64,000 nucleotides of DNA, taken from assembly GCA_964036045.1 (NCBI GenBank), contig OZ038388.1, positions 29,037,759 through 29,101,758 on the forward strand. The letters run 5' to 3'. The notes below the pieces were generated by a model, which saw only the letters and a list, made by a program, of their open reading frames with translations, did no database searches and was not told where the DNA came from. The stretch comes from Eutreptiella sp. 'Long Island Sound 2002'. Its lineage: Eukaryota > Euglenozoa > Euglenophyceae > Eutreptiales > Eutreptiaceae. Both the position numbers and the translations under genes were made by a program. Shown here piece after piece: positions 9,501 through 20,680 of this stretch; position 1 is the stretch's first letter; the number at the start of each line of letters is the position of its first letter.

Positions 9501-12186
9501 AGACGAGGATGAGGACCCGGAGCTGTACGAGATTATTGCAAAATGCTACATGCACGGTCCATGTGGTTCCCTCGACCCGAAGTGTGCATGCATGAAGGAT
9601 GGACATTGTAAGAATCGGTGCCCGAAGGAATTTCAAGATGTGACCACGAACAGCGAGAATGGATATCCTCTTTATCGCCGTCGCAATAACGGCCGCACTA
9701 TAACATGCAGGGGGCATGACCTTGATAATCGTTGGGTGGTTCCACATGTGCGTGCGTTGGCCAGAAAATATGCTTGCCACATCAACGTGGAGTACTGTGC
9801 CTCACTTGCGGCTATCAAATACTTGCACGAGTATATTTACAAGGGGTTTGACCGGGGCGACGCCACCCTACGAGACGATCAAGTCAATGAAGTTGTGGAG
9901 TTCGTGGAGGGCCGGTACATTTGCACATCTGAAGGAGTGTGGAGACTATTGGCATTTGACTTACATGAGCAATTTCCCGCGGTATTGCGGCTACCAGTTC
10001 ACTTAGAAAACCAGCAGCACGTTCGATGGCACGACCAACAGCATCTTACTGACATCGTTGGAGATGGACCCCCCGACACTCCACTGACCGCTTGGTTGAA
10101 GTCCAACGCCAAGCCGGATCATGCTTTCGGTAAGCACTTGCTGTACACCGACTATGCCGAGCGGTTCACGTATGATGCAAAGACCAAAGAATGGAAAATT
10201 CGGAAGAGAGGACTAAACACGGTAATTGGTCGCATGTACTTTGTGCTCCCAAATGCGGGCGAAGTATACTTTCTCCGACTATTGTTACACCATGTTGCTG
10301 GTGCAACCTCTTTCCAAGATTTGCGTACCGTTAACGGCAACCTATGTGCCACTTTTCAAGAAGCATGCGTACGTCGCGGCCTTCTAGAAGATGACACCGA
10401 GTGGGAACAATGTCTTAACGAGGCAAAAATGTACTACAAATCCGGCCGACTACGACTTCTTTTTTGCACCATCTTGGAGTACAACTCCCCAAAAGATCCC
10501 TACAACCTGTGGTTAAAGTACGAGGAAGAGTTCATCAGCGACATTCGTTGGAATTGGCAACGTACACATCCTGGCGCAAAAAACGAGCCAACGCATGCCG
10601 AGATTGTGAATGAAGCCCTATTGCGGGTCGAGGGCATGCTGCAAAAGCAAGGACTTTCTCTTCGCTCGTTTCCTTCTATGCCGTTTCCAGTGTCCAGTGC
10701 AATGTCCCATAAGCCTGGCGGTCACCATGAAGGGTATGATGTTGCACACTTGCGACGTGTCGTTGAGAATGGTGTGCCAACCTTGACAGAGCACAAACGC
10801 AACATCTACGACCAGGTCACTGCGAGTACGCATTTGGACAACAACGACGCAAAGTGCTTCTTTATTTTGAGTTGCGGTGGTTGCGGAAAGACTTACGTGA
10901 ACAATTTAATGTTGGCCTATGTACGTAGTCAGGGACGACGGGCGATTGCGGTTGCCTCAAGTGGCATCGCTTCTCTTCTTTTGGATGATGGTTCAACTGC
11001 GCACTCAGCTTTTGGTATTTCGCCGCAAAAGGGCGGAACATCATCCATTCCTGTGGAGAGCAAACGTGCCGCGGAACTTCATGAGTGCGAACTCATTGTG
11101 TGGGATGAGGCTCCCATGGCAGACAACGATTGCTTCCGTGTATTGGATGAATTGCTCAAAGATATCATGGGTGCCAATGATGAAGGACTGCGACTTGTTC
11201 CCTTCGGGGGCAAGACCGTCGTCATGACGGGGGATTGGAGGCAAATTTTGCCTGTTGTACCTCGTGGCTCTCGAGCGGCCGTGATAGCAGCTACCCTCAA
11301 GAAATCCTACCTCTGGCCCTATTTCAAAACACTCGAATTGACGACCAATATTCGGGTGCGAGGCACTTCTCAAGTTGACGATGACGAGACCCGTGAGTTT
11401 GCACGCTGGTTGCTATCCGTTGGGGAAGACACCATCGACAATCCGTTGCCCCTACCAGAAGACATGTTGATCCCAAGCGATGACCCCTGGCCACTGGTAA
11501 ACCACGTCTTTCCAACCATGAGCAAGGAGGAATTTATGTCTGGTGGTATCCTGGCACCCCGAAATCAAGAAACCAATGCTATCAACGAAGCGGCGCTGCA
11601 GAGCTTGCCTGGAGAGGAGTTTCTTTATGTTAGTGCGGACTATTTTGGTGCCGATTGCCAAGAAGATGCAGCTACCTATCCTCCGGAACTCTTGAACAAG
11701 CTTGAGCCTCCGGGCATGGCACGTCACGAGCTCAAGCTTAAGGTGGGGGCCCCTATCATTCTACTGCGCAATCTCAACCGTACGGAGGGCTTGATGAATG
11801 GAACACGCTTGTTGGTAACAAAGTGCCTGGATTTCAACATCCAAGCAGAAATTGTCTCAGGTCCCCGAAAAGGAAACGTTGTGCTCATTCCACGCATCAA
11901 TTTGACGTGTGGTGATTCTGAAATGTTGTCGATCAGATTTATTAGGCGACAATTTCCAATAAAGTTGGCTTTCGCCTTGACGATTAATCGTTCCCAAGGG
12001 CAGTCGTTTGAAAGGTTGGGGTTGCTCTTGGAGAATCCTGTTTTTGCCCATGGACAGCTATATGTTGGCTTTTCCCGGGTTACCTCACGCCGTGGCGTTC
12101 GCGTCATTTTAGGGGAACGTGCTTGGGGGGATGTAACTAAGGAAGCAAACACTCCGAACATTGTATGGTCTGAAATTTTTTCTTGA
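6535..12186 (+). pseudogene. Helitron Rep-helicase, one in-frame TAG
   Basis: One frame of 1,884 codons is open except for a TAG at 7,552-7,554. The N-terminal third has a charged repeat region. Near residue 507 is a C-x-x-C...CC finger typical of Helitron N-termini. The Helitron-like N-terminal and HUH region follows, with HMYVIEFQKRGLPHAHIL near residue 945-960 and the Tyr motif YLHEYIYKG near 1,098. The PIF1-type helicase shows Walker A GGCGKT near 1,447, VWDEAPM as Walker B, TGDWRQILPVV, and the late motifs LTINRSQGQSF and YVGFSRV. The product would nick, unwind and roll out the element. The stop lies in the repeat region, where copy 2 has CAG, so downstream domains look otherwise intact. 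A start at a later Met (7,948) would still leave the catalytic domains in one ORF of 1,412 codons. Confidence 0.88.
7320..7940 (+). repeat. 48-bp coding tandem repeat in Helitron Rep N-terminus
   Basis: About ten units encode variants of QRRERYQEADKDNINE, a highly charged 16-residue motif. Copy 2 has seven units at 46.8-47.16 kb, so the array differs in copy number between copies. The multiple of three keeps the frame. Antisense frames across it are also open but are shadows. Confidence 0.8.
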
Positions 12187-13016
12187 TTTCGGCCGTCATC
12201 CGTTGCCTTGCTGGATGACGTGTGGCTCCACTCGACACCGGCGTGTGTCTTGTTCACGTTCCATTTACATCTGAAACCAACTGTTTTCTACATATATTTG
12301 AACCCAATCCTCACCTTGAGCCTTGCCCTAACCCTAACTACAACTTTGGTGCTAAGTCAACCTCTATCCCTAACGGCGCAGCCGCTGACAATGTACATTA
12401 TGCCGTACAAGCCGTGTTAGTGTAGGAACATGTGCTTGGGGCGACGCCAGCAAGTAGGCAAACGCTTTGAACCTTGTATGATGCGAGATTCAACTTTCAT
12501 GTAGCTATTGTCTGTTGCCATTCCTGTTGGTGTGTGGGTGAACTTGCCTCCAAAGTGAATATTGTCAAGGGTCTATTTGCCTGAACATATGTTTGGTCCC
12601 ATTGAATAGCAAAACAATTTTCAAACGCAATTATTTGCCACATTGTGTCTGGTAAACACCTTCATTCCCTTCGGGTAAGGAAGTTGGTCATAATTCTTTT
12701 CAGGTTCTCCTAAAGAGCAATGGCTTGCTACTATAAGCCCGTCAATTTTCAAAGCCTCGACAACTTCCAAGTACAATTGAAGCAGGCGGCGTTACGTGGT
12801 GCCTTTAAACTGTCCTCCTCATTACTTTTTTTTTAAAAATTCGTTAGCTACAATGCTACAAACATGCAAACAGCGAATACTTTACCGCAAAAAGGATAAT
12901 GCCCATTAGAAGTGTTTTGCGTCCACCTAATAGATGTTGCACTTTGCAACGTGGTAAAAATCAATTTGCAACACTCCATTCAACGAAAGGTACGGATTCC
13001 TCAAAGGGGCCAAATT
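12187..13016 (+). other. Helitron copy 1 3' non-coding region
   Basis: This stretch matches 51,420-52,247 of copy 2 with small differences and contains no gene. It includes two CCCTAA-like units near 12,330 that are too short to be telomeric. Confidence 0.6.
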
Positions 13017-13045
13017 CATGAGTATAGCTTAGAGCTATACTCATG
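13017..13045. repeat. Perfect palindrome at the broken 3' end of Helitron copy 1
   Basis: Arms CATGAGTATAGCT and AGCTATACTCATG (13 nt each) flank a TAG loop. The first arm contains the last bases shared with copy 2 (to 13,029), so the second arm is an inverted copy of the Helitron's own sequence. Confidence 0.85.
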
Positions 13046-13056
13046 TATACTGTACT

Positions 13057-13095
13057 CTAAACTGTACTCTGAGCTTAACTCAGAGTACAGTTTAG
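13057..13095. repeat. Second perfect palindrome
   Basis: Arms of 17 nt (13,057-13,073 and 13,079-13,095) are exact inverted copies around CTTAA. The right arm is the TACAGTTTAG motif that begins many units of the following array. Confidence 0.85.
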
Positions 13096-16000
13096 GAGGG
13101 GTAGGTTTCACTCATAGAGTACGGGATATGATGTTTGAGACATGAGTCAGGTGTCACGGGATATGAGGTACGGGACATGAGGTGTGTTGTATTGGGTATG
13201 CGAAATGCGGTGCGGTGCGAGATATGGTGCTATGGTGATATGGTGATATGGCCCGCGCTTCAAGCGCGGGCATTCGCACGGTAAATACAGTTTAGGAGGG
13301 GTAAATTTCACTCATAGAGTACGGGATATGATGTTTGAGACATGAGTCAGGTGGCACGGGATATATGAGGTACGGGACATGAGGTGTGTTGTATTGGGTA
13401 TGCGAAATGCGGTGCGGTGTGAGATATGGTGCTATGGTGATATGGTGATATGGCCCGCGCTTTAAGCGCGGGCATTCGCACTAGTATTATATTTAATTGT
13501 GCTATGGTTCGTCGTCGTTCGTCGTCGTCGTCGTTGTCGTTCGTCATACCCAAAAAATCCTCCCAATTGTGCACGCTGCTGCTGGCGCGCGGGCGTGCCC
13601 GTCAAATGGCATCTGGCGGATTTGCGATTTCGATTTCTGGCACGACAAATCGATCTAAAATCATGGATTCACGTGTTTTAAAAATCTGTATGTACTGTAC
13701 AATCGACTATCCGGGTATCTGCACGAATAATCCCGCCTGTTCATTTTTGGCGATTTTAGCCAACGGGCAGCAGTGGCGACAGTTCTCTCGCTTATAGAGT
13801 ACGGGATATGAGGTTTGAGACATGAGTCATGAGGTACGGGATACGAGGTACGGGATATGCGGTATGTTGTACACAGTGTGAGGTATGGGTGATGTGTTTG
13901 GAAATATGGATTATGCAAATCGCGGTGTCAAATGTGCTGTCAAAGTACAGTTTAGGAGGGGTAAGTTTCACTCATAGAGTACGGGATATGATGTTTGAGA
14001 CATGAGTCAGGTGGCACGGGATATGAGGTACGGGACATGAGGTGTGTTGTATTGGGTATGTGAAATGCGGTGCCGTGTGAGATATGGTGCTGTGGTGATA
14101 TGGTGATATGGCCCGCGCTTCAAGCGCGGGCATTTGCACTAGTTAATATATTTAATTGTGCTATGGACGTTCGTTCGTTCGTTCGTTCGTTCGTTCGTTC
14201 GTCGTCGTTCGTCATACCCAAAAAATCCTCCCAATTGTGCACGCTGCTGCTGGCGCGCGCGCGTGCCCGTCAAATGGCATCTGGCGGATTTGCGATTTCG
14301 ATTTCTGGCACGAGAAATCGATCTGAAATCATGGAATCACGTGTTTTGAGAACCTGTATGTACTGTACAATCGATTATCCGGGTATCTGCACGAATAATC
14401 CCGCCTGTTGAATTTTGGCGATTTTAGCCAACAGGCAGCAGTGGTGACAGTTCTCTCGCTTATAGAGTACGGGATATGAGGCTTGAGACATGAGTCATGA
14501 GGTACGGGATACGAGGTACGGGATATGCGGTATGTTGTACACAGTGTGAGGCATGGGTGATGTGTTTGGAAATATGGATTATGCGAATCGCGGTGTCAAA
14601 TGTGGTGTCAGAGTACAGCTTAGGAGGGGTAAATTTCACTCATAGAGTACGGGATATGATGTTTGATAGAGTCCGGGATATGAGGTTTGAGACATGAGTC
14701 ATGAGGTACGGGATACGAGGTACGGGATATGCGGTATGTTGTACACAGTGTGAGGTATGGGTGATGTGTTTGGAAATATGGATTATGCGAATTGCGGTGT
14801 CAAATGTGGTGTTAGATTACAGTTTAGGAGGGGTAAATTTCACTCATAGAGTACGGGATATGATGTTTGAGACATGAGTCATGTGGCACGGGATATGAGG
14901 TACGGGTCATGAGGTGTGTTGTATTGGGTATGTGAAATGCGGTGCGGTGTGAGATATCGTGCTATGGTGATATGGTGATATGGCCCGCGCTTCAAGCGCG
15001 GGCATTCGCACTAGTTAATATATTTAATTGTGCTATGGTTCGTCGTCGTTTGTCGTCGTCGTCGTTCGTCATACCCAAAAAATCCGCCCAATTGTGCACG
15101 CTGCTGCTAGCGCGCGCGCGTGCCCGTCAAATGGCATCTGGGGGATTTGCGATTTCGATTTCTGGCACGACAAATCGATCTGAAATCATGGATTCGTGTA
15201 ATCTGAATGTACTGTACAATCGATTATCCGGGTGTCTGCACGAATAATCCCGCCTGTTGACTTTTGGCGATTTTAGCCAACAGGCAGCAGTGGCGACAGT
15301 TCTCTCGCTTATACAGTACGGGATATGAGGTTTCAGACATGAGTCATGAGGTACGGGATACGAGGTACGGGATATGCGGTATGTTGTACACAGTGTGAGG
15401 TATGGGTGATGTGTTTGGAAATCTGGATTATGCGAATCGCGGTGTCAAATGTGCTGTCAGAGTACAGTTTAGGAGGGGTAGGTTTCACTCATAGAGTACG
15501 GGATATGATGTTTGAGACATGAGTCAGGTGTCACGGGATATGAGGTACGGGACATGAGGTGTGTTGTATTGGGTATGCGAAATGCGGTGCGGTGCGAGAC
15601 ATGGTGCTATGGTGATATGGTGCTTTGGCCCGCGCTTCAAGCGCGGGCATTCGCACGGTAAATACAGTTTAGGAGGGGTAAATTTCACTCATAGAGTACG
15701 GGATATGATGTTTGAGACATGAGTCAGGTGGCACGGGATATGAGGTACCCGACATGAGGTGTGTTGTATTGGGTATGCGAAATGCGGTGCGGTTTGAGAT
15801 ATGGTGCTATGGTGATATGGTGATATGGCCCGCGCTTCAAGCGCGGGCATTCGCACTAGTAAAAATATTTAATTGTGCTATGGTTCGTTCGTCGTCGTCG
15901 TCGTCGTTCGTCATACCCAAAAAATCCTCCCAATTGTGCACGCTGCTGCTGGCGCGCGCGCGTGCCCGCCAAATGGCATCTGGCGGATTTGCGATTTCGA

Positions 16001-17030
16001 TTTCTGGCACGACAAATCGATCTGCAATCATGGAATCATGTGTTTTGAAAACCTCTATGTACTGCACAATCGATTATCCGGATATCTGCACGAATAATCC
16101 CGCCTGTTGAATTTTGGCGATTTTAGCCAACAGGCAGCAGTGGCGCTCTCGCTTATAGAATACGGGATATGAGGTTTGAGACATGAGTCATGAGGTACGG
16201 GATACGAGGTACGGGATATGCGGTATGTTGTACACAGTGTGAGGCATGGGTGATGTGTTTGGAAATATGGAATGTGCGAATCGCGGTGTCAAATGTGGTA
16301 TCAGAGTACAACATAGGAGGGGTATATTTCACTCATAAGCCAACAGGCAGCAGTGGCGCTCTCGCTTATAGAATACGGGATATGAGGTTTGAGACATGAG
16401 TCATGAGGTACGGGATACGAGGTACGGGATATGCGGTATGTTGTACACAGTGTGAGGCATGGGTGATGTGTTTGGAAATATGGAATATGCGAATCGCGTG
16501 TCAAATGTGGTATCAGAGTACAGCATAGAAGGGGTATATTTCACTCATAGAGTACGGGATATGATGTTTGATAGAGGACGGGATATGAGGTTTGAGACAT
16601 GAGTCATGAGGTACGGGATACGAGGTAACCGGATATGCGGTATGTTGTACACAGTGTGAGGTATGGGTGATGTGTTTGGAAATATGGATTATGCGAATTG
16701 CGGTGTCAAATGTGGTGTCAGACTACAGTTTAGGAGGGGTAAATTTCACTCATAGAGTACGGGATATGATGTTTGAGACATGAGTCATGTGGCATGGGAT
16801 ATGAGGTACGGGTCATGAGGTGTGTTGTATTGGGTATGTGAAATGCGGTGCAGTGTGAGATATGGTGCTATGGTGATATGGTGATATGGCCCGCGCTTCA
16901 AGCGCGGGCATTCGCACTAGTTAATATATTTAATTGTGCTATGGTTCGTTCCTCGTCGTCGTCGTCGTTCGTCATACCCAAAAATTCCTCCCAATTGTGC
17001 ACGCTGCTGCTGGCGCGCGCGCGTGCTGCC
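13096..17030 (+). repeat. Tandem array of non-autonomous Helitron units
   Basis: The same blocks recur head to tail at spacings of about 660-1,060 bp. Each full unit ends in a hairpin with arms GCCCGCGCTT and AAGCGCGGGC, seven nucleotides, and CTAG. This is the canonical 3' end of a Helitron. Hairpins start at 13,251, 13,453, 14,111, 14,983, 15,628, 15,828 and 16,889; CTAG is present after all but those at 13,251 and 15,628, which read CACGG. DNA after each CTAG is conserved too (an AT-rich start, then TTCG/TCG microsatellite of varying length), so units abut one another. Short ORFs inside are by-products of the repeats. Confidence 0.75.
16889..16920 (+). other. Helitron 3' terminus (last of the array)
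   Basis: The hairpin at 16,889-16,909 is followed by ATTCGCA and CTAG at 16,917-16,920. The hairpin is known in this superfamily as the signal that ends rolling-circle transfer. Confidence 0.75.
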
Positions 17031-17405
17031 TGTGGAAATTTTGGATTCGCAAATGAGTTTTGGATTTGCAAATGCGATGTCTGGGAATTTTAGATTCGCA
17101 AATGTACTTTTGCTTTTCGAATACTGATACTGTGCGTAGCATTTAGGGTATTGCTGCAGGCGGTAACGGATCCGGTCGGTCCGCAAACTGCCCGGTCAAG
17201 CGTTCAAATGCACTTGATAGGTAGTAATGCAGTCAAATGATGACAGTGACTGATGATGCATGCTATGGCGGGCAACACGTCACTCGGTGAAGATTTTTAG
17301 ATTTAGATTTTCATTTGGTTAGAATGAACAATTAAGGAAAAACAAACATGTAACACATGTTGAAAACCATTCTTTCTACCTCCTTTGTAACAGTGATTGT
17401 AATCG
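17031..17405. other. Non-coding stretch after the Helitron array
   Basis: Three GATTCGCAAATG-like repeats lie at 17,043-17,105; otherwise nothing is recognised. The right end leads into acceptor-like sequence before the exon fragments at 17.41 kb. Confidence 0.4.
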
Positions 17406-17408
17406 AAA

Positions 17409-18141
17409 TGTTGAGCTTCTTGAATGCCAAAAAGGTTGAAGAGGAGCAAAAGGCCAAGGAAGAGGAAAAGAAGCAGTAGAAATGTTGAGCTTCTTGAATG
17501 CCAAAAAGGTTGAAGAGGAGCAAAAGGCCAAGGAAGAGGAAAAGAAGCAGTTGGAGGAGGAAGAAAAGGACATGGATGAAGAGGAGATGAAGAAGAGAAC
17601 AGAGGTGCCTCAAAACCAACGACGAACTATTGGCCGCGCTGAAAGAAACGTCGGACGTGTTGAAAAACTCGAAGACTACTGTGCATGACAGATGATCAGG
17701 TGTTGTTTCGAGTTGTATTGTTCGCAGCTTGAGCCGGCGACTTGCCGTCGTTTTGACGTCGAAAGCGATCATGAGCATAACGCAGTTCTCGTTCTGGTAG
17801 GCTGCTGCGCTGAAACGCAAACGTGAAGGAGGAGGAAGAAAAGGACATGGATGAAGAGGAGATGAAGAAGAGAACAGAGGTGCCTCAAAACCAACGACGA
17901 ACTATTGGCCGCGCTGAAAGAAACGTCGGACGTGTTGAAAAACTCGAAGACTACTGTGCATGACAGATGATCAGGTGTTGTTTCGAGTTGTATTGTTCGC
18001 AGCTTGAGCCGGCGACTTGCCGTCGTTTTGACGTCGAAAGCGATCATGAGCATAACGCAGTTCTCGTTCTGGTAGGCTGCTGCGCTGAAACGCAAACGTG
18101 AAGAGGAGCACCAGGAAACGCAAGCCCAGTTGCTGAAACAG
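17409..18141 (+). pseudogene. Tandemly duplicated exons of a coiled-coil host gene
   Basis: The DNA encodes Glu/Lys-rich coiled-coil peptides such as LNAKKVEEEQKAKEEEKKQ and TNDELLAALKETSDVLKNS. A piece of about 75 bp is duplicated at 17,409/17,483, and a piece of about 275 bp is duplicated at 17,552-17,826 and 17,828-18,102, so exon and intron-like parts are repeated. The last exon reads ALKRKREEEHQETQAQLLKQ and stops at CAG|GTATGA at 18,141. A related copy of one exon continues on the far side of element 2 at 41.93 kb. In-frame stops follow the DELLAAL segment in every copy, so this is probably degenerate or wrongly bounded. The protein is not recognised beyond its coiled-coil nature. Confidence 0.5.
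18133..18141 (+). repeat. Candidate 9-bp target-site duplication, left copy
   Basis: CTGAAACAG precedes the GTATGACG that begins the large insertion; the same nine bases follow the (CTAC)4 tail at 41,917-41,925. Confidence 0.6.
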
Positions 18142-18720
18142 GTATGACGAACAAGGGACGGCAACAAGAAGCGGCACAAGGTACAAAAGTATGTTGAAAA
18201 AAAAAAAAAAACACGAAACCGCCATCCACGCCCTCTCTATAGGGGAAACGCAATGCGGAGAGGTATGTTATCGAAGACGCAGCGAGAAAAAAAAAAAACA
18301 CGAGGGAGGAGACACAAACCACAACACGCAAAAAAAAAAAAAAAAACAAAAAACAAAAAGGACCTGCGCACGCTCTTTCTCAACAGGGGAAGAAAACATG
18401 ATGGGACGAAAGGACAGGTACGTACTACGCATCACACATGCCACGCATCTCTGCTACGCATCTACAGGACCTCTTCTTCTGCCTTTTGAAACATGCCGAC
18501 GACCGACGACGAGAACCAGCCAAGGTATGACACACCCCACCCCACCAACCACACACCGCGAGCACACGCACGCGCACGCACGACAGCCACACCGAGCGCG
18601 ACCCCCCCCCCCCCACGCCACCCACACCAACACGAAGGGCCACACAGCGCACACACACACACCAGGGCCAAGGGGAAGGGCACCCGGAAGACACACCCAC
18701 CGCAACACCACACCACACCA
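18142..18720 (+). other. 5' segment of element 2 with A-tracts
   Basis: Balanced composition with several A12-A17 runs separates the host exon from the C-rich leader. Exon-like pieces with donor and acceptor look-alikes occur (for example CTACAG at about 18,466 and AAG|GTATGAC at 18,526). No gene is supported. Confidence 0.35.
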
Positions 18721-20680
18721 CCACCGGCAGCGAAACCCAGCCAGGAGTGGCGGGGAGTAGCACACAGGAACCTCCGCCAGGAGTGGCGAGGGACCAACCC
18801 AACCAGCCACAAACCCACCACACACGCCACCGCCGCACGCCACACGCCGCACACCACACACCGCACACCACGCACCACCGCCGACAGCGAAACCCAGCCA
18901 GGAGTGGCGAGGGACCAACAACCAACACACCACCGCCACACACCACACACCACCGCCGCCAGCGGACCCCAGCCAGGAGTGGCGGGGACCGCCCACCACC
19001 ACCGGCAGCGAAACCCAGCCAGGAGTGGCGGGGAGTAGCACACAGGAACCTCCGCCAGGAGTGGCGAGGGACCAACAACCAACACACCACCGCCACACAC
19101 CACACACCACCGCCGCCAGCGGACCCCAGCCAGGAGTGGCGGGGACCGCCCACCACCACCGGCAGCGAAACCCAGCCAGGAGTGGCGGGGAGTAGCACAC
19201 AGGAACCTCCGCCAGGAGTGGCGAGGGACCAACCACACCAGCCACAAACCCACCACACACGCCACCGCCGCACGCCACACGCCGCACACCACACACCGCA
19301 CACCACGCACCACCGCCGGCAGCGAAACCCAGCCAGGAGTGGCGGGGAGTAGCACACAGGAACCTCCGCCAGGAGTGGCGAGGGACCAACAACCAACACA
19401 CCACCGCCACACACCACACACCACCGCCGCCAGCGGACCCCAGCCAGGAGTGGCGGGGACCGCCCACCACCACCGGCAGCGAAACCCAGCCAGGAGTGGC
19501 GGGGAGTAGCACACAGGAACCTCCGCCAGGAGTGGCGAGGGACCAACCACACCAGCCACAAACCCACCACACACGCCACCGCCGCACGCCGCACGCCACA
19601 CGCCGCACACCACACACCGCACACCACGCACCACCGCCGGCAGCGAAACCCAGCCAGGAGTGGCGGGGAGTAGCACACAGGAACCTCCGCCAGGAGTGGC
19701 GAGGGACCAACAACCAACACACCACCGCCACACACCACACACCACCGCCGCCAGCGGACCCCAGCCAGGAGTGGCGGGGACCGCCCACCACCACCGGCAG
19801 CGAAACCCAGCCAGGAGTGGCGGGGAGTAGCACACAGGAACCTCCGCCAGGAGTGGCGAGGGACCAACAACCAACACACCACCGCCACACACCACACACC
19901 ACCGCCGCCAGCGGACCCCAGCCAGGAGTGGCGGGGACCGCCCACCACCACCGGCAGCGAAACCCAGCCAGGAGTGGCGGGGAGTAGCACACAGGAACCT
20001 CCGCCAGGAGTGGCGAGGGACCCACCACACCAGCCACAAACCCACCACACACGCCACCGCCGCACGCCACACGCCGCACACCACACACCGCACACCACAC
20101 ACCGCACACCACGCACCACCGCCGGCAGCGAAACCCAGCCAGGAGTGGCGGGGAGTAGCACACAGGAACCTCCGCCAGGAGTGGCGAGGGACCAACAACC
20201 AACACACCACCGCCACACACCACACACCACCGCCGCCAGCGGACCCCAGCCAGGAGTGGCGGGGACCGCCCACCACCACCGGCAGCGAAACCCAGCCAGG
20301 AGTGGCGGGGAGTAGCACTCAGGAACCTCCGCCAGGAGTGGCGAGGGACCAACAACCAACACACCACCGCCACACACCACACACCACCGCCGCCAGCGGA
20401 CCCCAGCCAGGAGTGGCGGGGACCGCCCACCAGCACCGGCAGCGAAACCCAGCCAGGAGTGGCGGGGAGTAGCACACAGGAACCTCCGCCAGGAGTGGCG
20501 AGGGACCAACAACCAACACACCACCGCCACACACCACACACCACCGCCGCCAGCGGACCCCAGCCAGGAGTGGCGGGGACCGCCCACCACCACCGGCAGC
20601 GAAACCCAGCCAGGAGTGGCGGGGAGTAGCACACAGGAACCTCCGCCAGGAGTGGCGAGGGACCAACCACACCACACACC
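18720..20680 (+). repeat. 5' monomer array of element 2
   Basis: Twelve copies of a block containing GGGGAGTAGCAC recur (about 18,754, 19,031, 19,187, 19,347, 19,501, 19,667, 19,827, 19,979, 20,151, 20,307, 20,467 and 20,622), mostly 155-172 bp apart. Two monomer types differ in the stretch after GGCGAGGGACCA. The minus strand is open for over 1,000 codons because the repeats lack stops; these are not genes. By analogy with L1 promoter monomers it may be a regulatory 5' leader, which is inference. Confidence 0.8.

Larger units (their letters stand above)
5332..13029 (+). mobile_element. Helitron copy 1 (autonomous-type, damaged)
   Basis: Homology with copy 2 (44,587-52,260) runs from an exon-like block at 5,332 to position 13,029, at high identity apart from indels. 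The internal gene encodes an HUH Rep plus PIF1-type helicase, which defines a Helitron. The 5' end is not certain because no clear TC terminus is visible where homology begins. The 3' end is abnormal: homology stops inside the first arm of a palindrome, and the hairpin-CTAG end seen in copy 2 is missing. Copy 1 also carries a private about 400-bp segment at 6,035-6,431 where copy 2 has a pyrimidine repeat, and an expanded coding repeat at 7.34-7.94 kb. Confidence 0.8.

Noticed and set aside
12325-12350. Telomere-like CCCTAA units
   Set aside because: Only two units occur and both Helitron copies share them; no array.
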